From Bacteroides ovatus (lineage in GTDB: Bacteria; Bacteroidota; Bacteroidia; Bacteroidales; Bacteroidaceae): a DNA stretch of 6,454 nucleotides. This document shows positions 1-5,447 of this stretch, piece by piece; position 1 is the stretch's first letter, and each line of letters begins with the position of its first letter. The notes beneath the pieces were generated by a model. The model searched no databases. It was not told the origin of the DNA and saw only the letters and a list, made by a program, of their open reading frames with translations. Position numbers and translations under genes: made by a program. The stretch covers positions 1-6,454 of the forward strand of contig JAUUNK010000273.1 of assembly GCA_030844565.1 (NCBI GenBank). Reading direction: 5' to 3'.

Positions 1-565
1 GAATTTCTTTCATTACAGCAGGCTCATAACCAAGATAAGATACCTGAATATCATATCTGCCAATAGGAATATTATTGAATCTGTAATGCCCTAAGCTGTC
101 ACTTATCGTTCCTATTGGCGGATTAACATTTGAAAGAACCACATTGGCGTATGGAATGGAAGAACCGGATGCAGCATCTTTGACAATTCCTTTTATGGTT
201 TGTCGGGGAGTAACGTTTTGAGGAGAATTTGAGGGTACAGGAATGATAATAATATGCAGCCCGTTGATTTTATAAGTGAATCCGGTGTCTTTTAACGTCT
301 TTTCAAGAGTATCTTTGAGTTCCGCCTTTTTGACACTTATTGTAATCTTCCGTTCAACGTTTATTTGAGCTTTGCTGTAAGCAACCGTGTATTTGCTTTG
401 CGCTTCAATTTGCTCAAAGGCTTGTTTGATAGTGATGTCACACCCCAAGATAGTGAATTTTTCATTTTGGGCATTTGAGTGAATAGAGATAAAAAGGAAA
501 ATAATCAGGCTGATTATTTTATAGCCTGCACTATTTTGCCTAAATTTGAACTTCGATAAAGACAT
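1..565 (-). CDS. TonB-dependent receptor with STN and carboxypeptidase-like domains, N-terminal 188 residues only
   Basis: Outer-membrane TonB-dependent transporter, cut by the window edge; no stop codon is seen. I translated it from the ATG at 565-563. Residues 1-32 are a signal peptide: a basic start, the hydrophobic run ISLIIFLFISIHS, then SNA before Q33. Residues about 35-110 form an STN (secretin/TonB short N-terminal) domain, with FTILGCDITIKQAFEQIE and a TYKINGLHIIII ending. Residues about 122-185 form a carboxypeptidase-regulatory-like beta-sandwich (IKGIVKDAASG, then SDSLGHYRFNNIPIGRYDIQ and YLGYEP). An STN domain in a receptor normally contacts a FecR-type anti-sigma factor, and such a gene lies 99 bases upstream on the same strand. 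The receptor therefore probably both imports a ligand and triggers the sigma factor at 1883-2428. The plug and barrel lie outside the window, so SusC type and substrate cannot be decided. Confidence 0.9.
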   Translation of the reverse strand, partial: MSLSKFKFRQNSAGYKIISLIIFLFISIHSNAQNEKFTILGCDITIKQAFEQIEAQSKYTVAYSKAQINVERKITISVKKAELKDTLEKTLKDTGFTYKINGLHIIIIPVPSNSPQNVTPRQTIKGIVKDAASGSSIPYANVVLSNVNPPIGTISDSLGHYRFNNIPIGRYDIQVSYLGYEPAVMKEI

Positions 566-623
566 ATTTAATATAATTAAAAAGTTAAATACTATTTCTA
601 AATGGAACAAGTTTGACTTTTAT

Positions 624-658
624 GAACCGGGAAGTGGCTTCTAAACAATTTCCGGTTC
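624..658. promoter_or_regulatory. Hairpin between fecR-like gene and receptor gene
   Basis: GAACCGG at 624-630 pairs with CCGGTTC at 652-658. Three further pairs (one G-T) extend this to a 10-bp stem with a loop of about 15 nt. Read on the plus strand the hairpin is followed by TTTTTT, which fits a rho-independent terminator, but there is no plus-strand gene to terminate. Read on the minus strand the T-run becomes an A-run before the hairpin, and what follows (ATAAAAG) is not T-rich. On the transcribed strand it is therefore more likely an attenuating or mRNA-stabilising hairpin in the receptor leader than a full terminator. Confidence 0.45.
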
Positions 659-664
659 TTTTTT

Positions 665-1657
665 CTATTTATCACCTCCTTTCTGTATCAACATTATTTT
701 ACTATCTTCTTTTTTGTATTCAAAGCCACCTACAACATCCTGCAATATATCCAAGACGTCTTCAAGACTTTCATTATTCATGAATTTCAGGGTATAAGGT
801 ATATTGGAAAATCCTCGTTTGTTATACTCAACAGTTACCCCAAATCGGCGTTCAATCGTGTTTATAATATCATTAAATGTAGCATCCTGAAATACAAGCG
901 AGCCGTCTTTCCAACTGATATTTTCACCTATAACGGTATTTATCAATACAGATTTATCAATCTTATTAAATACAATCTCCTGATTAGGTTTAAGAATATA
1001 CCTGCTATCTGCTTTCTCGGCTTGAATATCAACCTGTATTTTGCCACTATTTAGAGTAGCGATCATACGGTCGTCCGATGGGTAAGCCGATATGTTGAAT
1101 TGAGTTCCAAGAACTCTTACAGATAAGTCTTTCGTCTTTACAATAAATGGTTTAGCGGCATCGCTTGCTACCGAAAAATAGGCTTCTCCTACCAACGTTA
1201 CCACACGAACGGAATCCTTAAATTCAGACGGATAGATTACTTTCGTACAAGAATTTAACACGATGGTAGTTCCGTCAGACAAGATGCATTGCTTTTGTTG
1301 ATTGCTTGAAGTGGTTACTTCTATCATGTTCACGTCTTGACTTATATAGAAATAACTACCCAGCAACAAAAGTATAGGAATAATTACAGCAGCACTTCCA
1401 AGCAAAACACGTCGCATCCTCAAATGCTTCTTTTTATTTTCTATTTGCCTAATGGTATTCTTCACGTTATCCAACGCCCTGTATGTATTATCATTTGGAG
1501 GAATTTCTATTTCATCCCAAATGGCAGACATAGCATTATTCTTTTCAGCAGTCCATTTATCTTTGATTATCCACTTTTGCACCTTATTTTCGATTTCAGG
1601 AGGATATGAATTAAGAAAGAACTGTTTAAGTATCTGATATACATAATTCTCTTTCAT
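665..1657 (-). CDS. FecR-family anti-sigma factor
   Basis: Inner-membrane anti-sigma factor of 330 aa that holds an ECF sigma factor and relays a signal from an outer-membrane receptor. Residues 1-80 are cytoplasmic and helical and resemble the N-terminal sigma-binding region of Bacteroidota FecR proteins (WIIKDKWTAEKNNAMSAIWD). Residues about 84-105 are a single membrane helix (LLGSAAVIIPILLLLGSYFY). Residues about 120-215 are the periplasmic FecR domain: LSDGTTIVLN, then VTLVGEAYFSV, PFIVKT and VRVLGTQFNISAY. Residues about 250-325 (SLVFQDATFNDIINTIERRF, then LEDVLDILQ) match the C-terminal DUF4974-type domain common in this phylum. Length and domain order are normal for the family. The partners are the sigma factor at 1883-2428 and the STN receptor below 565. 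Unusually, 225 bases and a small reading frame separate it from the sigma gene, where a near-contiguous arrangement is usual. Confidence 0.95.
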   Translation of the reverse strand: MKENYVYQILKQFFLNSYPPEIENKVQKWIIKDKWTAEKNNAMSAIWDEIEIPPNDNTYRALDNVKNTIRQIENKKKHLRMRRVLLGSAAVIIPILLLLGSYFYISQDVNMIEVTTSSNQQKQCILSDGTTIVLNSCTKVIYPSEFKDSVRVVTLVGEAYFSVASDAAKPFIVKTKDLSVRVLGTQFNISAYPSDDRMIATLNSGKIQVDIQAEKADSRYILKPNQEIVFNKIDKSVLINTVIGENISWKDGSLVFQDATFNDIINTIERRFGVTVEYNKRGFSNIPYTLKFMNNESLEDVLDILQDVVGGFEYKKEDSKIMLIQKGGDK

Positions 1658-1675
1658 AGTTACATTTTTATATTG

Positions 1676-1822
1676 TTAGAAACCAATAGAAACACGTCCC
1701 GACGATTCTAATTTCCATTGCTGAGATTTATTATCATACTGATATTCCGCCCCAACACTCATTTCTGCATATTTCTTTAAATCAACAGAAACAGACGCGC
1801 CTACACTTGTATGGAGGAACAT
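1676..1822 (-). pseudogene. Small frame resembling the C-terminal end of an outer-membrane beta-barrel protein
   Basis: A 48-codon frame opens at the ATG at 1822-1820, directly after an in-frame TAA, and stops 18 bases before the fecR-like start. The product alternates polar and hydrophobic residues in strand-like runs (ASVSVDLKKYAEMSVGAEYQ) and ends WKLESSGRVSIGF. A C-terminal phenylalanine at the end of a beta-strand is the recognition signature of outer-membrane barrels handled by the BAM machinery. There is no signal peptide and only two or three strands, too few for a barrel. I infer the 3' remnant of a barrel gene whose 5' part is gone. A genuine small protein is possible but less likely. 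It sits inside the sigma/anti-sigma pair, which is an odd place for such a fragment. Confidence 0.5.
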
Positions 1823-1882
1823 TTATACTATATATACAATCATGTAGCTTGTTACTCCCGACCTAAATCGGATATTTTTCTC

Positions 1883-2428
1883 CTAAACGAAAAAAATCAA
1901 GAAAGCTGAAATGACATGCTTGATTTCCTGCAAAGCCAAACTAATCTGATTTTCAACGGTTTTCTTGGATATTCCCAATTCTTCCGCTATCTCATTATTA
2001 GATATTCCTTTTTCCCGGCTCATCTGATAAATTTTTCTTCTTTGAACAGGCATTTTACACACAGTCATTTCCACTAAAAGACTGATTTCTTTCGCAAACA
2101 AGATTTCGTCTGACCTGTCTGCTTCCTCTACATCAAAATCATTTAAGCTATTCCGAAAGTTTTCTTCGACCAGTTTATGCTTTAAGTAGTTTAAAGCTGT
2201 ATTACGTGCAATTGTATATATATAAGTGTTGAATGCTTTATTGGGGTCTATGGATTGACGGTTTATCCACAACTTTACGAAAATATCCTGCGCCAATTCT
2301 TCCGTATCACTTTCTGACCTTAATAGACCTGTCAAGAGGTATTTAACCTTATCAAAGTAGGTCAAAAACACCTCTTCAAATGCCTTATGGTCACCGTTTT
2401 GTAATGCTTTAATGGTTGTAATATCCAT
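1883..2428 (-). CDS. ECF-family RNA polymerase sigma factor
   Basis: Extracytoplasmic-function sigma factor of 181 aa, a normal length. Region 2 spans about residues 10-80: GDHKAFEEVFLTYFDKV, the core-binding helix with DTEELAQDIFVKLW at 41-54, then the promoter-melting part FNTYIYTIARNTALNYLKHK. Region 4 spans about 120-172, with MPVQRRKIYQMSREKG followed by the helix-turn-helix NNEIAEELGISKKTVENQI, which reads the -35 element. No region 3 is present, as expected for the ECF class. It is probably held by the FecR-like protein at 665-1657 and directs transcription of the receptor genes downstream. The start is the first ATG, and a promoter-like box lies 35 bases upstream. The C-terminal tail HVISAFLIFFV is unusually hydrophobic. 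Its targets cannot be read from this window. Confidence 0.95.
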   Translation of the reverse strand: MDITTIKALQNGDHKAFEEVFLTYFDKVKYLLTGLLRSESDTEELAQDIFVKLWINRQSIDPNKAFNTYIYTIARNTALNYLKHKLVEENFRNSLNDFDVEEADRSDEILFAKEISLLVEMTVCKMPVQRRKIYQMSREKGISNNEIAEELGISKKTVENQISLALQEIKHVISAFLIFFV

Positions 2429-2462
2429 AGATGTTGTGAATTAGAAATTTAAATAGTTTTTG

Positions 2463-2470
2463 CAAAAGTA
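2463..2470 (-). promoter_or_regulatory. Candidate Bacteroidota -7 promoter box for the sigma gene
   Basis: On the minus strand these bases read TACTTTTG, an exact match to the TAnnTTTG -7 consensus of Bacteroides primary-sigma promoters, 35 bases before the sigma-factor ATG. No convincing TTTG-type -33 box is visible about 19-21 bases further upstream, so the site rests on one half of the consensus plus position. Confidence 0.4.
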
Positions 2471-2493
2471 TAAAAGACAATGACTAAATAGGA

Positions 2494-2673
2494 ATGATTA
2501 TGGAAATAAAACGCGTGCAGCCATTATACTTTAAGGAATATTCGATTAAGATTATATTTCTTGAGGAAGATGAAGACAGCGAAAGTATTTTCACTACTTC
2601 TTTTATATTTTCTCACTACTTAATTTCAACAGGTAAAACAACAGATTGTCCTTTCTCTTTTCCCACCATATAA
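2494..2673 (+). other. Short divergent reading frame, possibly the 5' remnant of a displaced gene
   Basis: Plus-strand frame of 59 codons from the ATG at 2494; a second in-frame ATG is at 2500. Residues 3 to about 31 look like ordinary protein (MEIKRVQPLYFKEYS, then an acidic EEDEDSE stretch). From 2616 on it merely reads antisense through the end of the 205-aa gene. It diverges from the sigma gene and is the only plus-strand frame in this gap. I do not recognise it. Two readings are possible: a chance frame, or the N-terminal stump of a host gene cut when the cassette array arrived. It marks the junction between the two halves of the window, where no hairpin element is found. Confidence 0.2.
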
Positions 2674-3233
2674 ATTCTCCAAAAGTCAAATTCAATACTA
2701 TCTCCTTTTAAGAAATCATCAAATATTCGAGGGTAGGCTACTTTTATTTCTTCCAAAGTCCCGATGTGTAAGGTATCTTTCTGTTCTTCTTTCATTTTCT
2801 CCAAATAATGCGAAAACACGTCTTGATAATTACCTTGCTCTCCGATAAGATGATAGGTATATGCTATGTATTCATTGCATTCTTTGGGATTAGTAACGAT
2901 TCTGCCTGCTTGATATGGACTTTGCAGTTTTCCATCTACATCCTTAAAAATTAACATGCCTTGTCCCATCCAACCCGTTCTTCCAATACGGGATTTATCG
3001 GTATGATTGACGTAATAGCTATGGGAATATAGGCACACTTTTTCTGATGACAAGTTGCATACTTTAAAAGCTAATGGGAATTGTATCATAAGGATTTTGG
3101 ATTTTGAGCGATTTGCCTTTAAAATAATGGAGGCATTACTCTTAACAGGTTGGACATCAACCCAATTAATATCTGGTTGTTGCATACTTAATAGTATCAT
3201 TGCAGACATTATATATAGAATCATCTTTTTCAT
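2616..3233 (-). CDS. Exported hypothetical protein, 205 aa; last gene of the array
   Basis: Not recognised as a named family. The N-terminus (MKKMILYIMSAMILLSM) is a lysine start plus hydrophobic segment typical of a signal peptide; there is no lipobox cysteine, so a periplasmic product is likely. The mature part is mixed alpha/beta with no obvious catalytic motif. A central stretch has a string of tyrosines and histidines (CLYSHSYYVNHTDKSRIG), and the region at about 125-170 is helical and charged (SHYLEKMKEEQKD). Hairpin element E1 lies 46 bases before the start, matching the neighbouring genes, but no element follows the stop, so this is the terminal unit of the array. The context suggests a periplasmic immunity-type protein; the sequence itself does not prove this. 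Confidence 0.75.
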   Translation of the reverse strand: MKKMILYIMSAMILLSMQQPDINWVDVQPVKSNASIILKANRSKSKILMIQFPLAFKVCNLSSEKVCLYSHSYYVNHTDKSRIGRTGWMGQGMLIFKDVDGKLQSPYQAGRIVTNPKECNEYIAYTYHLIGEQGNYQDVFSHYLEKMKEEQKDTLHIGTLEEIKVAYPRIFDDFLKGDSIEFDFWRIYMVGKEKGQSVVLPVEIK

Positions 3234-3279
3234 GTTTACCTTTTATTTAATCTTCATTATTTTCATTTGTTATTATCAG

Positions 3280-3326
3280 TAATGATGCAGCAGGGAACGG
3301 CTTGTCCGTTATCCCGCGTTGTTAGC
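3280..3326 (-). repeat. Intergenic palindromic element E1 (attC-like)
   Basis: On the plus strand it starts TAATG and ends GTTAGC. The inner stem is GGG plus AACGG (3293-3300) pairing with CCGTT (3306-3310) and CCC (3313-3315). The loop is CTTGT, and two unpaired bases, AT at 3311-3312, stick out on one side. The outer arms are imperfect. On the gene strand it reads GCTAACAACGCGGGATAACG, then the loop, and ends CATCATTA. It lies between the 154-aa and 205-aa genes. Its stem bases differ from E2 and E4 (CCG for GCG), but the partner bases change with them. Confidence 0.75.
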
Positions 3327-3356
3327 ACCGTTATTCATAAATCCTTTGTCGGTGCT
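3324..3356. repeat. Perfect 7-bp inverted repeat beside E1
   Basis: AGCACCG at 3324-3330 is the exact reverse complement of CGGTGCT at 3350-3356, separated by 19 bases. It begins within the last bases of E1 and fills the gap before the stop codon of the 154-aa gene. No T-run follows on either strand, so it does not look like an intrinsic terminator. It may be a second arm of the recombination element or an RNA stem at the 3' end of the 154-aa transcript. Confidence 0.35.
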
Positions 3357-3381
3357 TGTAAAATTACAAATCTTCCCTCTC

Positions 3382-3846
3382 TCAATACCCCTTCCAAATC
3401 CTCAAAAAGATATTCTTGGACGGACGGCGTCTGAACATCTCCGCCAGTTCCTCAAAGCTCTTGCATCCCAATACGGTCTGCCGGAAATCTTCCACGTTGT
3501 CCCAGCACTCTTCCCCGAACCAACGTGATTTCGGGTATCGTTCCAACACGATTTCTTGCAGTTCCCGTAAGGATATACGGGTGGGATTTTCTTCATATTC
3601 ATTCTCGATTTCAATAATACCGCATTGCAGACCGATAAATCCATGTATGCCTTTCCATCGGACGAAATGCGCACTTTTCACCCTGTACATCATGCCCGTG
3701 GCATCCACAACTATATTCTTCTTCCGTTTATTCCGCTTGAACCACTTTATATCAGTAGTGTTATAATCATTCGCTTTCCAACAGACATATACCATGTTGT
3801 TTCGGGGAAAGAATGAGAATATCGGAAATTTCAATGTTGCTTTCAT
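3382..3846 (-). CDS. Hypothetical protein of 154 aa, candidate immunity protein
   Basis: The frame is open from 3882, but the first residues would be encoded by hairpin element E5. I prefer the ATG at 3846 (MKATLKFPIF), which has AGGA about six bases upstream; the ATG at 3852 (MAMKAT) is the alternative. No signal peptide or membrane helix is evident, so the protein is probably cytoplasmic. A basic stretch (KWFKRNKRKKN) is followed by VVDATGMMYRVKSAHFV, which looks like a small beta-sheet. The second half is acidic and helical: ISLRELQEIVLERY, then CKSFEELAEMFRRR. The layout reminds me of small Bacteroidota orphan proteins with a VDxxG..Y.VKKAH-type core, but I cannot attach a family name. 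The gene is visibly richer in G+C than the flanking 205-aa gene. It sits between elements E5 and E1, as expected for one cassette. Confidence 0.75.
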   Translation of the reverse strand: MKATLKFPIFSFFPRNNMVYVCWKANDYNTTDIKWFKRNKRKKNIVVDATGMMYRVKSAHFVRWKGIHGFIGLQCGIIEIENEYEENPTRISLRELQEIVLERYPKSRWFGEECWDNVEDFRQTVLGCKSFEELAEMFRRRPSKNIFLRIWKGY

Positions 3847-3859
3847 AGCCATCCTGTTT

Positions 3860-3904
3860 TTAAGCGGAGAATGCCCCAACACAGCGTTCTCCGTGCGTTA
3901 TTAA
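3860..3904 (-). repeat. Intergenic palindromic element E5 (divergent attC-like copy)
   Basis: CGGAGAATGC at 3865-3874 pairs with GCGTTCTCCG at 3884-3893 over ten pairs, one of them G-T, with a 9-nt loop. It lacks the bulged AT and the left TAATG arm of the other copies but keeps the GCGTT core and a TTA-rich right end. The stop codon of the lipoprotein gene (3901-3903) lies in its right end, and the 154-aa gene starts about 14 bases beyond its left end. Position and size match the other copies, so I count it as a diverged member. Confidence 0.6.
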
Positions 3905-4341
3905 TAATATTTCTCAAAAGTCTCAGTAAACGTGAGCTTGTCCGAAACCCCAAGTTCTTTCCTCTTGGCTTCAAATTCCTTTTCTGTCAGCAGCTTGAAA
4001 CAGTTCTCCTGCGCTTCCGGTCCGCTTTGTGTGTTATCCACCGGAATGATGTAATACTCGGTTATGTCCGTATCGTAGCGGTGTAAGGAATTTCCAAGAC
4101 TGTCTGTCAGTACCTTGTATGCTTTGGCAAGGATGAAATTTTCATCGTACCCCACTTCATATATTCCTCCGTCTACTGTTATATCAAAGTTCATGCTTTC
4201 ATTCTTGGGATAATAGGTAACACGCATATCACTCATTGAAGCTATTGCCAGCAGATAGTAATTGCCTGTTAATTTATCATGCCAAGTAACATCACAGCAG
4301 ATAAGACCAAGCAGTGCAATACATAATATAACTTTCTTCAT
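3901..4341 (-). CDS. Putative lipoprotein, DUF3997-like
   Basis: A 146-aa product with a lipoprotein-type N-terminus: MKKVILCIALLGLICC, a hydrophobic segment ending in Cys15-Cys16. The lipobox is not canonical, because residues -3 to -1 are not the usual L-[AS]-[GA]. The mature part runs LTGNYYLLAI, YEVGYDENFILAKAY, ITEYYIIPVD and then LLTEKEFEAKRKELGV. This order (GNYY, a GYD.[FY]I.AK strand, a YYI[IV] strand, a final EF..KRKELG helix) is how I remember DUF3997-family lipoproteins, which often occur in immunity-type contexts. That assignment is from memory and moderate. It starts nine bases after the restored stop of the upstream membrane-protein frame, with no hairpin element between them, so the two genes form one co-transcribed unit. 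Its stop codon touches element E5. Confidence 0.8.
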   Translation of the reverse strand: MKKVILCIALLGLICCDVTWHDKLTGNYYLLAIASMSDMRVTYYPKNESMNFDITVDGGIYEVGYDENFILAKAYKVLTDSLGNSLHRYDTDITEYYIIPVDNTQSGPEAQENCFKLLTEKEFEAKRKELGVSDKLTFTETFEKYY

Positions 4342-4350
4342 GTGTATAAT

Positions 4351-4903
4351 CTATTTTTTAAATATCATCAAACCTATCCCTAATCCTATCAGAACCTCCA
4401 ATAGAGGAAAACCATATATCATCCATGACGGGATTATTCTGTTCCACGGGTTCCCTTTATATTTCAGGAGTATGGCGGCAGTCCGTTTGCGGGTGTATCG
4501 CAGGCAGAAGGGGATGATGCAAAACACGGTTGTCAGGATGAAAAAGATAAGCGCGCCTTGCAGTTCCGTGAAGTTCTTCCGTGAAAACCAAATCTTTCCA
4601 GCCGCTCAACCCATAGAATGGTGCAAATGCGAACATAATTAGCATTTCCCACCATTGATAGCTGATGTTTCTGTTCTTCTCATTGCGCTTGTCCATTCGT
4701 GCCTGTTCTGCACGTGCAGCAGCATCCAGCCTTTTCATAAAGGCTTCCTCTTTTTCCTCTATGATGCCGGCTATAACCTTATTGTCTACACCACGGTTAT
4801 ACAGTTCCAGCTTTGCTTGCCTGACCTGTTTGTCCGAGTATTCACCACTTACATTATTGGCTATCATCAATAGTTCGTCTGTCGAATATTCTTTTATTCT
4901 CAT
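4351..4903 (-). pseudogene. Frameshifted membrane protein, about 183 aa if restored
   Basis: The frame from the ATG at 4903 gives a soluble N-terminal part: YSTDELLMIANNVSGEYS, then a charged helix at about 45-75 rich in Ala, Arg and Glu. A hydrophobic segment follows (WWEMLIMFAFAPFYGLSGW). After that the frame turns into unconvincing sequence ending HPQTDCRHTPEI at 4457. One base over, the minus strand reads FSRKNFTELQ, a helix GALIFFILTTVFCIIPFC, a basic loop, and another helix (YGFPLLEVLIGLGIGLMIF), stopping at 4351-4353. The second frame has a TGA at 4606-4608, so the shift lies at or below about 4605. The T-run (plus-strand AAAA, 4584-4587) and the TTT near 4590 are likely places; removing one base restores the protein. 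The restored product has three membrane helices, with its stop nine bases before the lipoprotein gene. Sequencing error or true decay cannot be told apart here. Confidence 0.75.
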
Positions 4904-4920
4904 ACATTTTCAGTTGTTCA

Positions 4921-4967
4921 TAATGGCTAAGCGAGGAACGCTGTTTAAGCGTTATCACGCTTCATTA
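4921..4967 (-). repeat. Intergenic palindromic element E2 (attC-like, best-paired copy)
   Basis: Three nested stems are visible: TAATG (4921-4925) with CATTA (4963-4967), AAGCG (4929-4933) with CGCTT (4958-4962), and AACGCT (4937-4942) with AGCGTT (4948-4953) around a 5-nt loop. Between the inner and middle stems the 3' side carries the extra bases AT (4954-4955). The stop codon of the 142-aa membrane protein (4945-4947) lies inside the loop, so the last codons of that gene are part of the element. The next gene starts 17 bases beyond its left end. Confidence 0.8.
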
Positions 4968-5373
4968 ATAACTCTTTTCTTCTTAATAGATGCGAAACAC
5001 CTACTCCCAAAAGTAAATAGCTTGCGACTATGCTTTGATATAGCCAATACTGATGAAATTGGTATTCACTGGCTAAACTAATCTTATCATTGGAATTTTG
5101 ATGAATGATTAATCTATATTCATCACAAAACCAATAATACTCCACACTCATCAGCCATGCAAGTACTAATATACCAAGAGCTATAAACCGTGATGTTTGA
5201 TGATGTAACCACAAATCACTTGGTACAAAAAGTAACATGGCGCATCCCCAATAAATGGTAGCCAGTGAAGATGCAGGAAACCTTTCTCCGTGAGAAGGAG
5301 CCACAAACGCATAACTGACAAAAAGAACACCAGCAAATAAGAGATAAAATAATATCATTTTTACCATTTTCAT
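4945..5373 (-). CDS. Four-helix integral membrane protein, 142 aa
   Basis: The frame is open from 5424, but the first 17 codons of that version lie largely in hairpin element E3, so I place the start at the ATG at 5373 (MKMVKMILFY). The predicted membrane helices are at about 7-25 (LFYLLFAGVLFVSYAFVA), 37-56 (LATIYWGCAMLLFVP), 63-83 (FIALGILVLAWLMSVEYYWF) and 109-130 (YQSIVASYLLLGVGVSHLL). A polar loop of about 25 residues lies between helices 3 and 4, and the tail is basic (LRRKELLMKRDNA). I recognise no family or catalytic residue. Its place in the array, between E3 and E2, suggests a membrane immunity protein against a toxin acting at the inner membrane; this is inference. The stop codon lies in the loop of E2. 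Confidence 0.75.
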   Translation of the reverse strand: MKMVKMILFYLLFAGVLFVSYAFVAPSHGERFPASSLATIYWGCAMLLFVPSDLWLHHQTSRFIALGILVLAWLMSVEYYWFCDEYRLIIHQNSNDKISLASEYQFHQYWLYQSIVASYLLLGVGVSHLLRRKELLMKRDNA

Positions 5374-5393
5374 GTTTCGCTCTGTATTGTTAT

Positions 5394-5442
5394 TAATGGT
5401 TTGACAAGGAGCTGCGTTTAGCAACTATCTTGGCTTGTTATG
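5394..5442 (-). repeat. Intergenic palindromic element E3 (attC-like)
   Basis: It begins TAATGGTTTGACAAG and ends CTTGTTATG on the plus strand. CAAG (5405-5408) pairs with CTTG (5429-5432). AGCTGC (5410-5415) pairs with GCAACT (5421-5426) with one imperfect position, a G-T wobble when read on the gene strand. The loop is GTTTA. AT at 5427-5428 is unpaired at the same place as in E1, E2 and E4. The inner stem differs clearly in sequence from those copies while keeping the fold. It lies between the 113-aa and 142-aa genes; the stop of the former is five bases from its end. Confidence 0.7.
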
Positions 5443-5447
5443 AATTC

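Noticed and set aside
1337..1637. Plus-strand open frames opposite the FecR-like gene, and similar frames at 3055-3882, 4262-4642 and 4655-5081
   Set aside because: They lie antisense to well-supported genes and have no domain-like sequence; they are shadows.
1859..1880. Plus-strand terminator-like hairpin (CCGA/TCGG followed by T-rich sequence)
   Set aside because: The stem is only four base pairs and no plus-strand gene precedes it.
3847..3882. 12-codon N-terminal extension of the 154-aa protein
   Set aside because: It is encoded by element E5; the ATG at 3846 has an AGGA upstream and gives a natural start.
4583..4597. Programmed ribosomal frameshifting in the membrane-protein gene
   Set aside because: The change needed is +1, no recognised slippery motif or stimulatory structure is evident, and a homopolymer indel explains it more simply.
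5374..5424. 17-codon N-terminal extension of the 142-aa membrane protein
   Set aside because: It is largely encoded by hairpin element E3, and the extension would place a non-signal sequence before the first membrane helix; the ATG at 5373 followed by lysines fits better.
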